Assembly: GCA_916700875.1 (NCBI GenBank)
Contig: CAKAKS010000004.1
Span: 15,983,444 to 16,047,443, forward strand
Reading direction: 5' to 3'
DNA from: Sebastes aleutianus
Lineage: Eukaryota; Chordata; Actinopteri; Perciformes; Sebastidae
DNA: 64,000 bases
Shown here: in pieces, positions 1-12,000 of the stretch
Position numbering within the stretch: position 1 is the first letter of the stretch
How the letters are laid out: each line of letters begins with the position of its first letter
Notes under the pieces: model-generated
Databases searched by the model: none
Seen by the model: the letters and a program-made list of their open reading frames with translations, nothing else
Told to the model about the DNA's origin: nothing
Made by a program: the position numbers and the translations under genes

Positions 1-2996
1 AATAGAGAAGTGATTTTCAAAAGAGAGGATTACAGTGCTGATGTTAAATCATATTGACCAGGTTGTACAGGTTGTAGGATATTATATTCTCTGCTTTAAG
101 TTCACTGTGATCACAAGGTATTACTTTCCCCTCTTAGGGGCTTTTGGACTGAATCCTCTCTCTAGTGCTCCGTTGTTACGCTGCCCGATTGTCAATTTCA
201 TGCTAATCAAAACCAAGGTTACCAAAGGGTCTGACCAACATGAGATTTCCTCCTCGGTCCATGTTGCTCTGCACGGATAATGTGAGCAGATGATTCTCCT
301 GCCTCCCGGCCAGCGCGGCTCCAGCTTCAGGATATGTTGGATTTTCTGCCGTAATCGGTTGCAGGCAAACGCTCCTGAGAACAAAGTTCTGTGGATTGTG
401 ATAGTGTCAGGACGACCTCATCCACGGGGGGAGAAGAGTGAGCGAGGCAAAGTCTGAGGCTCAGAAATGATGTGTGGAGAAGTGATAACATCGAGGTATG
501 GCAGCCTTTACCTTGAGCCCCTATGTGTAGGATGTAAAGGTCCCCTCCAGACATGTTTTAGGAACATATCAAATACTCTGCTTATAACTTGTGTCTGATG
601 AGGTTTTACACAAACATAAAGTTCAGTTACATAGTTAGAAATTACTAAAATTACATCTACTCCTCTGTCTTTAAATAATCTGGAATCGACGAATATGCCA
701 ATGCAAATATTTCAAAAGTTGGACACAAGATGTCTCCTACGTCACTGAGAAGTCCATTCTCAGTCTATGTGCATTTGAGGCGACGAAGGCTGCCTGTTGC
801 GTCGCCTCACGTCGCCTTTGTTTTGACCGACAAGTTGCACCCGAACACAAAGCAAAGACTACAGCCGACGGCCAGACGTTCTGACGTGAAATGACCCGGA
901 AGTATCTAAGTAGCAGCCATGATAAGAACTAGTTGAATTCTCTAAATACAAAGGAAAGACGCTTCAATGCTTCCTTTATTATCTCCTTTAACATAGGATA
1001 CACTGGACCATCCTTTACGAAAGGAAAGGAGATAATGCTTTATTATATGTTGATGTAAAGTGTTGCAGCAGCAGAAGGACCTGTGGTATCTCTCTTTCAC
1101 ACACCGCAGGTGAAGCAGCCTGTCACTGAAAGACCTATTTCAGAACGCACGGCAGGCCTGCGTCACTAACATCCTCCGCCGTCGCATCATAATTACGGAG
1201 CCTATAGTGTGTAAGTGCAGTCGGATTCTCTGAACACCGTGGTTGTCCTTCCGAATTCTCCTCCACATCTTTCCTTGACGTCATGACGTTTTTCCATTGA
1301 GGTCAAGGGAAAAGTGGTTAGGAAAAGACATTTTTTGGACTTTTTGACCGCAACCCTAGTATAAAACTCTGCACGTGTGTCACAATCTGCTTCTCCAAAC
1401 TTGTCCATGGCCATTTTCTACCTGTCCACCTAATGCCCTTTGACTTCTCCACCCGCCCAAGACTCCAGCCACTCCCTTCACCCCGAACAATAAGCCCACC
1501 TCCTCACCTGTTCCCACTTTCTCTCATTAGCCTTTATACCTGACCTTTCCCGCCTACCTGCTCACCTGCTTCCCATTTTCCCTAATCAGCCCAGTTGTAC
1601 ATTTACTGGTTCATTTCCACTTGTACTTGTCAGTATTTCGTCAAAGTTGCTGTGCTACATTGTTGTTTCATGCCTTGGTTTCCCGTCCACCCTTACCAGT
1701 ACCCGTAGCTACCTGCATGTAAACTGAATTCTTTAATATATCTCTGAAAATCTTAATTTTTGCCTGGATTAGCTGCATTTGTGTCATTTTCTAAAACGAT
1801 GATGAAATTATCAGAAAAATCCCGTAGCCGCAAACTGCAGACTTTTTGTAGAAATTCTTTTCTGCATCTTTGCTGGCTGTGCTTTTATCAGATTTGACCA
1901 GATTTGATGAATTAAAATAGAATAATTTGAAAGAAACCTATATTCTCCATCTCAGGTGTCTGAATTGAGTGTCTGAAGAAGTGCTGCTTCATCTGCTCCT
2001 CGTAGAAATCCTGTTTTGTGTTGACGTGCTTATGTGCTCTTAAATGTTCCTGCAAAAATAGATATCACAAAGCACAGCGGGCGAGGTAGAGATGGTGTAC
2101 TTACTCCTTGTTGTAAATGATGAACACCGCGTACTTCTGGGTTTATTCTGCCTCATTACATTGACTCATTCCACTACTATGAATGCTCAACAAGGCTGTG
2201 AGAGAAACATTAAGAAGAGCGTTGCCGTTGCTCTCGGAGGAGTCCCTTTTCATTAATGACTGTTTGTCTTATCGGAGGTCAGCAGTGTGTTACAGACAGT
2301 GTCAGGTGTACTTGGAGCTCAACCCTTGACTAAACAGGGCATTTGTGGATGATTGATGAGGATCATTACACTTTTGACTCATGAAACAGACATAAAACCA
2401 TCTGTAAGGACCAATTAGCAGGACACAAGTTGTGTAATTGTTAATATATCATGCACTTTGTGGCTGCTTCACTGTTTGCACCGTGACCTTTACCGCTTTG
2501 AGTCTTGTGTAGCTTTGGTGAAGCTCCTCCACTCTCTCTCTCTTCATCTCCACTGACCTTCTCGAGCTCCTCGCTGCTCGTCTTACACATTTTCATTGAC
2601 CCACCGGCTCTCCGCCGACGGCTGTCAGCCCGCATTTTTCAGCCTTTTGTTGACACAGATGAACAATCGCAGTATATTACTCCGTGGCTGCCTTCTCCAC
2701 TTCCTAATCCATTTCCATGATAGCATCTATTTGCCAGGCAAGAGGGATTTCAGACATAGAGAACATTTCTGTGTATTATTAGCCGGTCGTTCGTTCCAAC
2801 AGGAAAACATGGCTTGAAAGGCCATAGATACAGGAATGTGATAAAGGGAAATGTTAACTAAATATTTACTAGCACATATTCACTGGAAGGTAACCCGTCT
2901 GCTGGCCTGAGCTGAATATGAAGTATTTCAGTGTCTAATTGCAGTTTAATGGAAGCATGTTTGATTCTTGACATGTGCACTCTGCCTCCTCCACAG
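1..2996 (+). other. 5' intronic or upstream sequence, no coding exon recognised
   Basis: No signal-peptide-like exon with a good donor was found, so I treat this as intron 1 or upstream DNA. It holds a pyrimidine-rich stretch with CACCTG repeats (about 1440-1700, resembling 57830-58080), a GC-richer repeat-like block (about 750-900), and a short CT tract near 2533. The missing first exon could be here unrecognised. Confidence 0.5.
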
Positions 2997-3087
2997 GTGC
3001 TGTCGGTGCAGATGTGTGACGTGGTGAACGAGATCGAGCTGGAGAGAGAGCGCTGTGAGAACAGCACCTTTGGGAACGTCACTTCAG
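2997..3087 (+). CDS. vipr1: vipr1-like exon 2: N-terminal ectodomain
   Basis: 91 bp after a polypyrimidine-CCACAG acceptor, ending TTCAG|GTAATT (phase 1). It encodes 30 residues including CDVVNEIELERERCENSTF, the N-terminal helix of the hormone-binding domain, with two sequons (NST and NVT). The first visible residues (VLSVQ) probably follow a signal-peptide exon that is not seen. Confidence 0.85.
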
Positions 3088-6000
3088 GTAATTATCAAAC
3101 GCATTTTCCTCTCTCTGTTTGGGGAGTGCAGGAAGCTATTTAGAGGAAATGGGAAACAGAATGAGTAAATAGTAGGGGAGGAAAGGTAATACAGTGTGGG
3201 AGTTTATACATAAAGCACCATTATAGCAGGCAGAAATACAGGACACATTAAATTTATGCTGACTTTACTGCAGACGACTCTCACAATTCACATTCAAGGT
3301 AAATAAACCGTATAGTAGTCAGAGTTGAAGGATGGTGTTTTCAACTATTCTCTTAGTTTTTGCACCATTTAGGGTGGAACAAATTATTCACTATTATTAG
3401 ATTGTGGGTGACCTCTGTTGCCATTCACTCATACACTATTCCCTATAATAGACACGTGCTAATTTACTCTGTAGCAGAGGTTTTCAAACTGGAGGGAGAG
3501 ACCTCTCGTGAGGCAAAGATACTGCGTGAGGTGAAAGGCAATAAGGTACTTAAAAACCCTCACCGCCCGGTTGCCGCAATTTGCATCAATACGTGTACTC
3601 CTCGAGTCATACGTCAGTCAAATCTGAACACACAGACATGGTACGCATATTTTTGGATTCAGTGTTGACTTGCACTTTTGAAGGATATCATTATCCCAGA
3701 TGTCCGTCACAAATAAACGTCCACGACAAAAAAAATCATAGAAACAAGACGCTCCGAACTACACAGCTTAACTGAGAATCATCACGTTTTTTGTTTTAGT
3801 TTTCTTCAGTGTCAAAGTAACCCAGTGTAAGTTGTCTCTACATGCATGAGTAAAAAGCTGCGGCTGTTTGATTCTGCAGCCAAACTAAAAGTTGGTGAAA
3901 GTTTAACTTTTAGCAGCGAAGTGCGGCTAGAGAATACCTGCAGCCATTCAGTAAACAGATCCTGTGTCTCCTGTGACATGTTGACCTATATTACAAAGAA
4001 TTTCTTCCCGTCTGAAACACATGAACACGCCTCCCGGTCTCAGAAAAATGTAATTATAGCTGCCAGGTATGAATTCAAAGTAATAGCTAACTCTGCATAC
4101 TTTTAATGGTTCCAGTTTGCCAAAATGTAAACAAATACAGACTCAGCAGCTAACTAACTGACTCCATGGCAACATTATACTTTTATATTACCTAAAGCAT
4201 GCTATATTCCTTCACTATGTATATTCTGTATCTCTATTTATTGTTTTTATAATTTTTTGTACACCTGTACCTCTCCTGCGCTTTGCTGCTTTGACACCTG
4301 ACTTTCCCCTCGGGGATTAATAAAGGTTCATCTTATCTTATCTTATCTTATTACTATCAATAATGTAGACATTAGAGCGGACAGGGGGTGTTGGAGTGCA
4401 ACAAATTGAGATATCGGACACATCATCATCACTGGCAGGCGGAGTGTCGCACAACTGTAATATTCACATCCATAAAATGTGTCGCATTGCATTATGGGAT
4501 TAATTGGAGGTCTAATCAGGCAGAATAATTAAAAACACCTGTGTGAGTGTGGAGAGCCGTTATAGCCAGTGAGGGAAGGACTTTTGTCACGCTGAACATA
4601 ACATTGTAAGGTTAAAGGACAAAAATAACCCTGAATGAAGTTATGATTGGATTTTTTGATAACATCGTTGTCGGTCATGGTGATTGAAGTGAGAGTTGAA
4701 CACCCACTGTGGCTGTAGGAGTAAGTGGATGTACAAGAGTCCGACCTCTACTCTACTCTGCATAGTGCATTAAGTGAATATACAGGAACAGCTCTCCTCC
4801 TTATCTCTGCAATGACCCTCATTTCTCTTCTTACTTCCCTATCTGCTTCCTCAACAGGAAGGTAGTGCAAGCGACTCTCACAGGTCACATCCCTAATAAA
4901 TGAATTAGCAGCGTGTGCATTTGTGAGAAACCATACGTCCTAGCCTGCGGTTATGCAACATATTAAATATAGAGATTCATGTCCAACTATTCCTTTGCTT
5001 CCTTGAAACAGAACAGGCATAGAAATTAATATTTCTTGACAGCTTGTGTGTAGCACTACACAAACACACACACACACAGAGATCGTTGTACAAACGAAGC
5101 TGTCTGACAGAAATTGTTTCTGACTGTGCTTCCATTCAGTTTTTCAACCTCAAAAATCAATCCGTCTCAGAAACGGTGCATCGCTTGTGTTTTAGTTATT
5201 TCAAGCTGTGCACGGTGCTGTGACTGTAATTTCAAATATAGAAAAGATTTCAAAGAACGTGAAAATGGTGTGATTGTACAATTAGGCACAAAAGAACCTG
5301 TACTCCTATTAATGTACGACATGTTTGTTCATGTCTCAGTAGACGCCGTGTCCGAGGAGACGGAACAATAGCGCTGGTGCAGGTTTCACTCTTTAGGGAA
5401 GGACTTTCTCATGATGGACATGATGTCCTTGAAGGAAGTTATGATGGGATTTTTTAGGTCATGAAAATATGTCAAGCAGAATCCAAAGGAAGTGAGATTG
5501 AGAATAAAGGGGACCAAAAGCTTTACCAAAATAAGATTAAAGACTGACTACTAGGGCTTGCCACCCCGTAGTCGATGATTCGTTTTGGTTTTAATCAACT
5601 AAGAGTTCATCGATTTGTTGTTTTTTATGCTTTTTTTCATGCTGAATGTCTCATTTCCAAGAAACTTATAAGCACATCTCTGGTAAACACTAGATTTAAA
5701 GTGGTGCTTTTGTGTGATTCTTTGTGGAGAAACTCTTTTACAGATCTGTCGACAAAATTGTATGAGTGTTAGTCAACTAAGAAATGCTTTGGTTCCTTAA
5801 AACGGCAGTATATTTTGGAGATTGACATTGTTAGATATGAGTGCCTAAAAGTAATTGGATTTAAAGCAGATGGATATAAACCTGAGATATGTGTTAAAAT
5901 CTTGTGCAAAAGAAATTTTGCACCAAATTTATAACATAAACCAACATATCTATTATCATCTTTCTGTCTCTGAATGAAAACTGAAAAACGGCTGCTGTGT

Positions 6001-9000
6001 GGGTGTCATGTTAAGCACATGATTTAAGCATGTACTGTATGTGTTAGTCTGTCCCAATATGAGTGATGTCATTTTAACGGTGTTGTCTCCTCCTGGCAGG
6101 CTGCCAAGGCATGTGGGATATCATCGCCTGTTGGCCTTCAGCCAGAGTCGGAGAGGTGGTTACAATAACCTGCCCCACTTACTTCAGTTACTTCAGCGAC
6201 GAGCACAAAGGTAAACACGTCTTCCTTCACTTAATGTAAATACGTCTCTGTTATATGTTTAGTTTCTACTGGAGAAATGTTGAGTAGTAAAATATCATTT
6301 CAGACTTTTCAGCTTGAGAACAAGAAAATGACAATAATCTTAATGTAAATATCTGTAATTGACCCCTTCGCTAAGCTCCGCCCCTCGAACGCAGACTGGC
6401 CAATCATAGTGTAGCATCGGCCAGCTCTGACCAGCGTCTGACAACTAGACTCATGCAATCGTTTCACATTTTCTTAATTTTCTTCAGTAATTTATTTTGA
6501 GGCAAACAAGCCTTCAGGTGCCAAAACTGAATCTTGTGCTCTCATTTTGCTATTAGCTCAGGCCTGGTCAACACATTTATATATTTTCATTAATTTGTAT
6601 TTCTTGAAGCGTATTTGCATACAGCCAAGCCTTTGGGGTAGATACCGAAAATGTAATGTGTTGCTTGCATGCAAATGGACATTTTAAAGTCATCAAACTG
6701 GTGGGTTTTCCATCACCTCCTGTGGACATTAAAAATTATTAGAAACCCTGCAGAAAGCCCAGGGCGAACCAAACTATATTAACTCATGAAGAGCATCATT
6801 AAATCATTGGTATTTACAAAAATAATCTGTAAAATTTCAGAACTTTTTGCATCAATTCAAAGAGCGAGGAGAATATGCCGCTCTCTTACTCTTCTCTAAA
6901 CAGCAGAGCTTTACCGTCAATGCTCTGGAAAAAAAATATCCATAATAATGGGTTGACCTTATGAACTAGTGGTGCTTTGAAGAAAATGTTGTTTCAGACA
7001 GATATTGGGAGTTCTCCAGCTACCTCAAATCCAGGATAACGGTTAATCCAGGTTACTGTAACAGCAAGTTTACGTGAGCCAGGTTTATAAATGCTCATGT
7101 AAACTCAGTCACAGATTACAGCCGGGGTCTAAGAAAACAAGGAGGAATCCACCTCATGAAACCTTTATTTTGAAACAAGCACAGGCAGAGTGGGGGGAGG
7201 AAGAGAGATGATTCACTAACCTGAGATAAGGAAGAGAAACTTTAGAAAATAGCGTTTTGCTGAATCACCTTTTGTCTCTCGACAACCTTCCTCTTTTTCC
7301 CGGCCCTGTTTTAGATTACCCAGAATCTTTTAATCATGTTAATAGTTCTACTCAAAAGCTCCAGACCTCAAATTTGCCTTTTGCAATCTCGTCTTTTTGC
7401 ATTTCTACCACTTGCATCCCTTTCTATCAAAATCTTGTGTCCTTGTTTGTCGCTCTCCACTCCTTCGCTGTCTGCAAACTCTCAAAGATTTTTAAAGTTG
7501 CTCTCAATACCTGACCTATCAAAACTTTTACTCCCGCAGCAACCCGACTCAACAACCTTTTTTTCAATCTTGACTATTGAGCCTTGTTCCAATCGATCTG
7601 TTTAAATGAATCACGTAATGCTGCACGGCTCTCTATAGGTAGGGTAGAAACAGTTAGTGATGTCACAGCAGATGATGTCTTCAAAACATACTTGTACGAT
7701 TGTATTTTTGACATTGGTAGTGATGTATACTTCGTGTTCAAGTGTTGTGAGATCACGGTTACTGATACGCTGCCTTCTGGTCATTCCTTTGTATTAATGA
7801 TGATTCCTCTTTTTCTACAATTCAACATCATTTTAGGGATAAGAAGTAGGCAGACAAAATTTAAAAGTAATTGCCATCACCACTCGTGAACTGAATACCA
7901 CATTAGTGCAACATTCAACACCACACAACCCTTTTTAACCTTGTTTAAGTTGAGTATATGTGGTATGATTGGCATTGAAGTGGTCTAAGTCGTGCACTGT
8001 TGCCAGGTGACGGCCGAATAAAAAAGATCTTCCCTCTTGTTTCCTTTTCAAGAATGAATCCATTCACTACAAATTTGAAGGTCATGTTAAGGAGCTATAT
8101 CTTCCATGGGCTCTGAGAAATAGCAGCATAACTGGTGTACTTATGAGGTTATGAATACTCAGTCAGTGAGCCATTCAAATGGACTCTCAACGTGGTAAAC
8201 AGGATGCCACTTAAAGGGATTGTTCGGGTGTTGAAGTGGGGTTGTTTTTGTATGAGGTACTTATCCATAGTCAGTGTATTACAGTCAGTGTGGACGGGGC
8301 TGGCGGAAAAACGTGTTTAGCCACCTAAAAGAAAGCCCACCTAAAAAAATCAATATCAGTTTAAGTGTGCGCTATATTTAGAATATTTTCACAATTTTAC
8401 CTCGCCGTCAGACAGCCCTTTCTGATGGGGAACTGAAGCTGTTGTATCCATCTATGCTCTCGCCAAAGCCACCAGACTCCATTGGAAAAACCTGTAATTT
8501 TAACTTGCAGAGCATGTTGGTTGCTGGTCTACTGCTGCCTTGACCGGTTGGTTAGTTTGTGCTATTGTGTGACTTTGGTGAATTCAAACTAACCAAAGTC
8601 ACACAATAACACAAACAAACTAATCAGTAAAGGCAGCGGTAGACCAGCAACTTACGTGTCTTTTGAGAGGTAAAATTGCTGTTTCTTTTTTTTAATGTTA
8701 TTTTTTTGGGGGCATTTTCCATTTTATTGAGAGGACAGTGGATAGAGTTTTTTGGAAAGGGGGGAGAGAGAGAGTGGATGCGGAAAGGGCCACAGGCCGG
8801 ATTCGAACCCGGGCCGCTGCGGTCAGGACCAAGCCTTGATACATGGACGCCCGCTCTACCAACTGAGCTAACCCAGGCGCCCAAATTGCTGTTTCTTTTA
8901 ATGGAGTCTGGTTTCTTTGGGCGAGAGCATAGATAACGGCTTCAGTTCCCATTTGGAAACATAGACTGTTATAGCTGTCTCATGGCAAGGTAAAGTGGTG

Positions 9001-12000
9001 AAAATGTTCTAAATATAGCCTACACCTAAACTGATATTGATTTTTTTTTAAGGTTGGCCTCTCTTTTAAGTGGCTAAAATACACTTTGCTGCTGGCCTCG
9101 TCCACAGCAGTACATTGCTTTGGTTCCGTGTGGTAACTTCTGTCTGTTTCTCCAAACTGGAAACATACCGACCGTCATCTACTGTAGGTAATACACTGAT
9201 TATGGATAAGTACCTCATACAACCCCACTTCAAAACACCCAAACTATCCCTTTAAGGAACTATATCTTCAATGGGTTCTGACAAATGGCAGCACAACTTG
9301 TGAACTCAGGGCTGTCAGGAAATTTCTACTTATGAGGTCATGAATACTCCGTCAATGGGCCGTTCAAATGAACTCTCATCACGGTAAACAGGACGCCACT
9401 TAAAGGCACCATTATGCAAAATCAGTCATGACTTCTTCATCCCTCCCTGGTAATACTCTCTACTTGTGAGGTCCCTCCAGGTCTCATCCTCATTTGCATC
9501 CTCTTCTCCATCTACTGAATTTCTACCAAGAATTTGTTTTCTCACTTTTTTCCACACAGTTTTGGCACCTATTAAATAAAGAAAAGATAAACTGTGTTGG
9601 TTTTGGCGCTTTAAAGGTGCTCTTAGGCAGATTGTTTTACCTTTGGATAGAGTCAGGCTTGCGGTTTCCCTGTGCTTCCAGCTGGCTGTAGCCTCATATT
9701 TAGTGTACAGACATGAGAGCAGTTTTTATCTTTTCATCTGAGTCTCAGCAAGAAAGCAAATGAGAGTTTTTCCCAAGATGTGAAACTTCACCTTTAAGCG
9801 TATATTTTGACCTCTCTCTGGTGAATTGCAGTGTTTTTTAAAGACCTTTTATGCCCCTATTTGACCTCCAGACCTCTCATTCCCTCCATCATCAGACACC
9901 TGGCTGTTTTCACTCATTGTCCAATCTCAAGGGCTGACCATATTTACAACCTTGTGGCTGCTACACTCTGAAACCACCCTCCGTCATATCTCATCTTTTA
10001 CTCTCCAGCTTTGAACTGTCTGCTTATACACTTAGTCTCTGGTGAGACTTTTTCCAGCACTTAAATCAAATTAAGTTTTTTTTTTAAATAATTTAATTAG
10101 AATGAATCTCAAATAAGAGCAAAAACCAGAAGATTTAATGTTTTTTTTTGCCTGCTATGTTGTGACTGTAAACTTGATTTGACTTGAATATTGAATTATT
10201 TAATTAAACACACATCAGCAGGGTAGATGTGGTGCAGATCAGCATGAACACCAGTTTTCTGTGATGCTGCCTGACCCAAACTTCTCCTTCAGATCCATTT
10301 TTTTCTCTCCTCTCAGAGAGTCATTTTCAGATCTCTGCTGATTGGATATCCATTTCTTCTTTTCAACACCTCTGGGCTATTTTCCCTCCAGCTTTTTACC
10401 TGCTCATCTTGTGCCTCTGCATCTATGACCCAGCGAGTCAATACTCTTTCTTTGAGATGGGCTATAATCCAACTATTCATAACTGTTGGAGAAGGGGCTG
10501 ATGGGGCTTTTACGGCTCCACTACCTTATACACCATACAGACCCTCTAATGAGATGAAAGAGATAGCAACGTGGGTAGCAATCTTGCAGCTGCTGCAGGT
10601 TTTCAAAGGGCACATTTGCAGAAAGACCGAAGCCTCATATTAGTTGCAGACTCTTTAATATAAATTTGACATTATAATTCCCTGCTGTGTCCATCATTTT
10701 TCCCTTAATACTGTACACCTCTGTGTTAACATCTGCTGGTTCTCACAATTATTCCAAGACTGCACTTTCTTCTATCTACAATAAAATGGTTCATTAATCT
10801 TAAATATTGTCCCCTGAATATCCATTTTCTCCTAGTTTCACTTTGATCTTACAGTAAAAATGATGAATACATGCTGTAAACACATGCTGTATATGCTGTA
10901 AATTCGCTGTAATCACCTTTTTTATTTGAGCACAAAGACTTGAAACGTTATGCCGAGCTAACAGGCTTCATATCTAATAGACATGAGAGTGTTATCAATG
11001 TTTAATTAGGTATAAATCTGGATTAGCTTCTAATTTAGTTTCAAACAAAGTTTCTAAAGTTTTAACTCCTCTCCGTACATGTTCGTCTTTCTGTATCCCA
11101 GAAGCTCGCTGAACCTGAAGTGCTGCTGCCACATATATTTTCATATTTTATGGGTGTGAAAAAAAGCAAATCCATCACCTCTTAAACAGCTTCTAAAATC
11201 TGAAATATAGTCCATCTCCCCTGAGCCATTTGTGCACGCTAACGTGTCAACTTCCCCTGGGAGTGTTGCTGGCAGCACTTATACAGGTATTAGCATCTCA
11301 GAGAGTCAAACTGAAAATTAGAGACACGGGAAAATGTGGCACTTCAAAGATGGAGGATGCACTTTAAACCACATGTCGAGTACTGATGGCGGCATGGAGG
11401 AGTAACTGATGGCAAAAATCAGAAGAAATGCTTTATAGGGAATTGTGAGATGACGATAGACCACCAGATATTGTATTAAGTCCAGAATAGTTGTTAGAAT
11501 ATGGTTAAAATTACCAACAATTCTCCCATTTTGTAGAGCAGATCAGAGACACATTTACCACTCTAATATTGTTGGTAAATCTCAGTATAATAAGCAATTT
11601 GGGCTTTAATGAGAACAAGTTCTTCGGGAAGTGGAGACATATTATCATCTAATTAGGAGCCATGAGGGCTCCAAAACATTGTGCTGAACAAACACAAATT
11701 TTTTCCGGTTGTTGTTGTCGAAGTAATTTGTTGTCTGATTCCTCTTAGCCTCGAGAATGAACACATAAATTAGCTTTCATACTCCTGAGACCTCTATTTC
11801 CCCACTGAGGCACAACTGGATAGATACTGTAGAAGACGATTGCCTTCTTTGTCATATCATCAACTAAACTTATATGTACAGTGGAAAAACCCATGACAGT
11901 TTGTTTATTTGTCATGCTTATGCTTATGTTTACATTTACATTTGCATTTATAGACCAATTTGTGATTGCCAACAGCTCAGCAACTGTATGTTTTCACATT

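Larger units (their letters stand above)
3088..6099 (+). other. Intron 2 of the receptor gene (3.0 kb)
   Basis: Runs from GTAATT donor to TGGCAG acceptor. Contains a LINE 3' tail with pentanucleotide run near 4330, a short CA tract (about 5058-5081) and a truncated hAT-type MITE (5551-5803). The rest is unique-looking AT-rich DNA. Confidence 0.8.

Noticed and set aside
8770..8880. tRNA gene on the minus strand
   Set aside because: A and B boxes are present, but they head a SINE with body, A-rich tail and 17-bp target duplication, and a second copy of the same structure exists at 30607.
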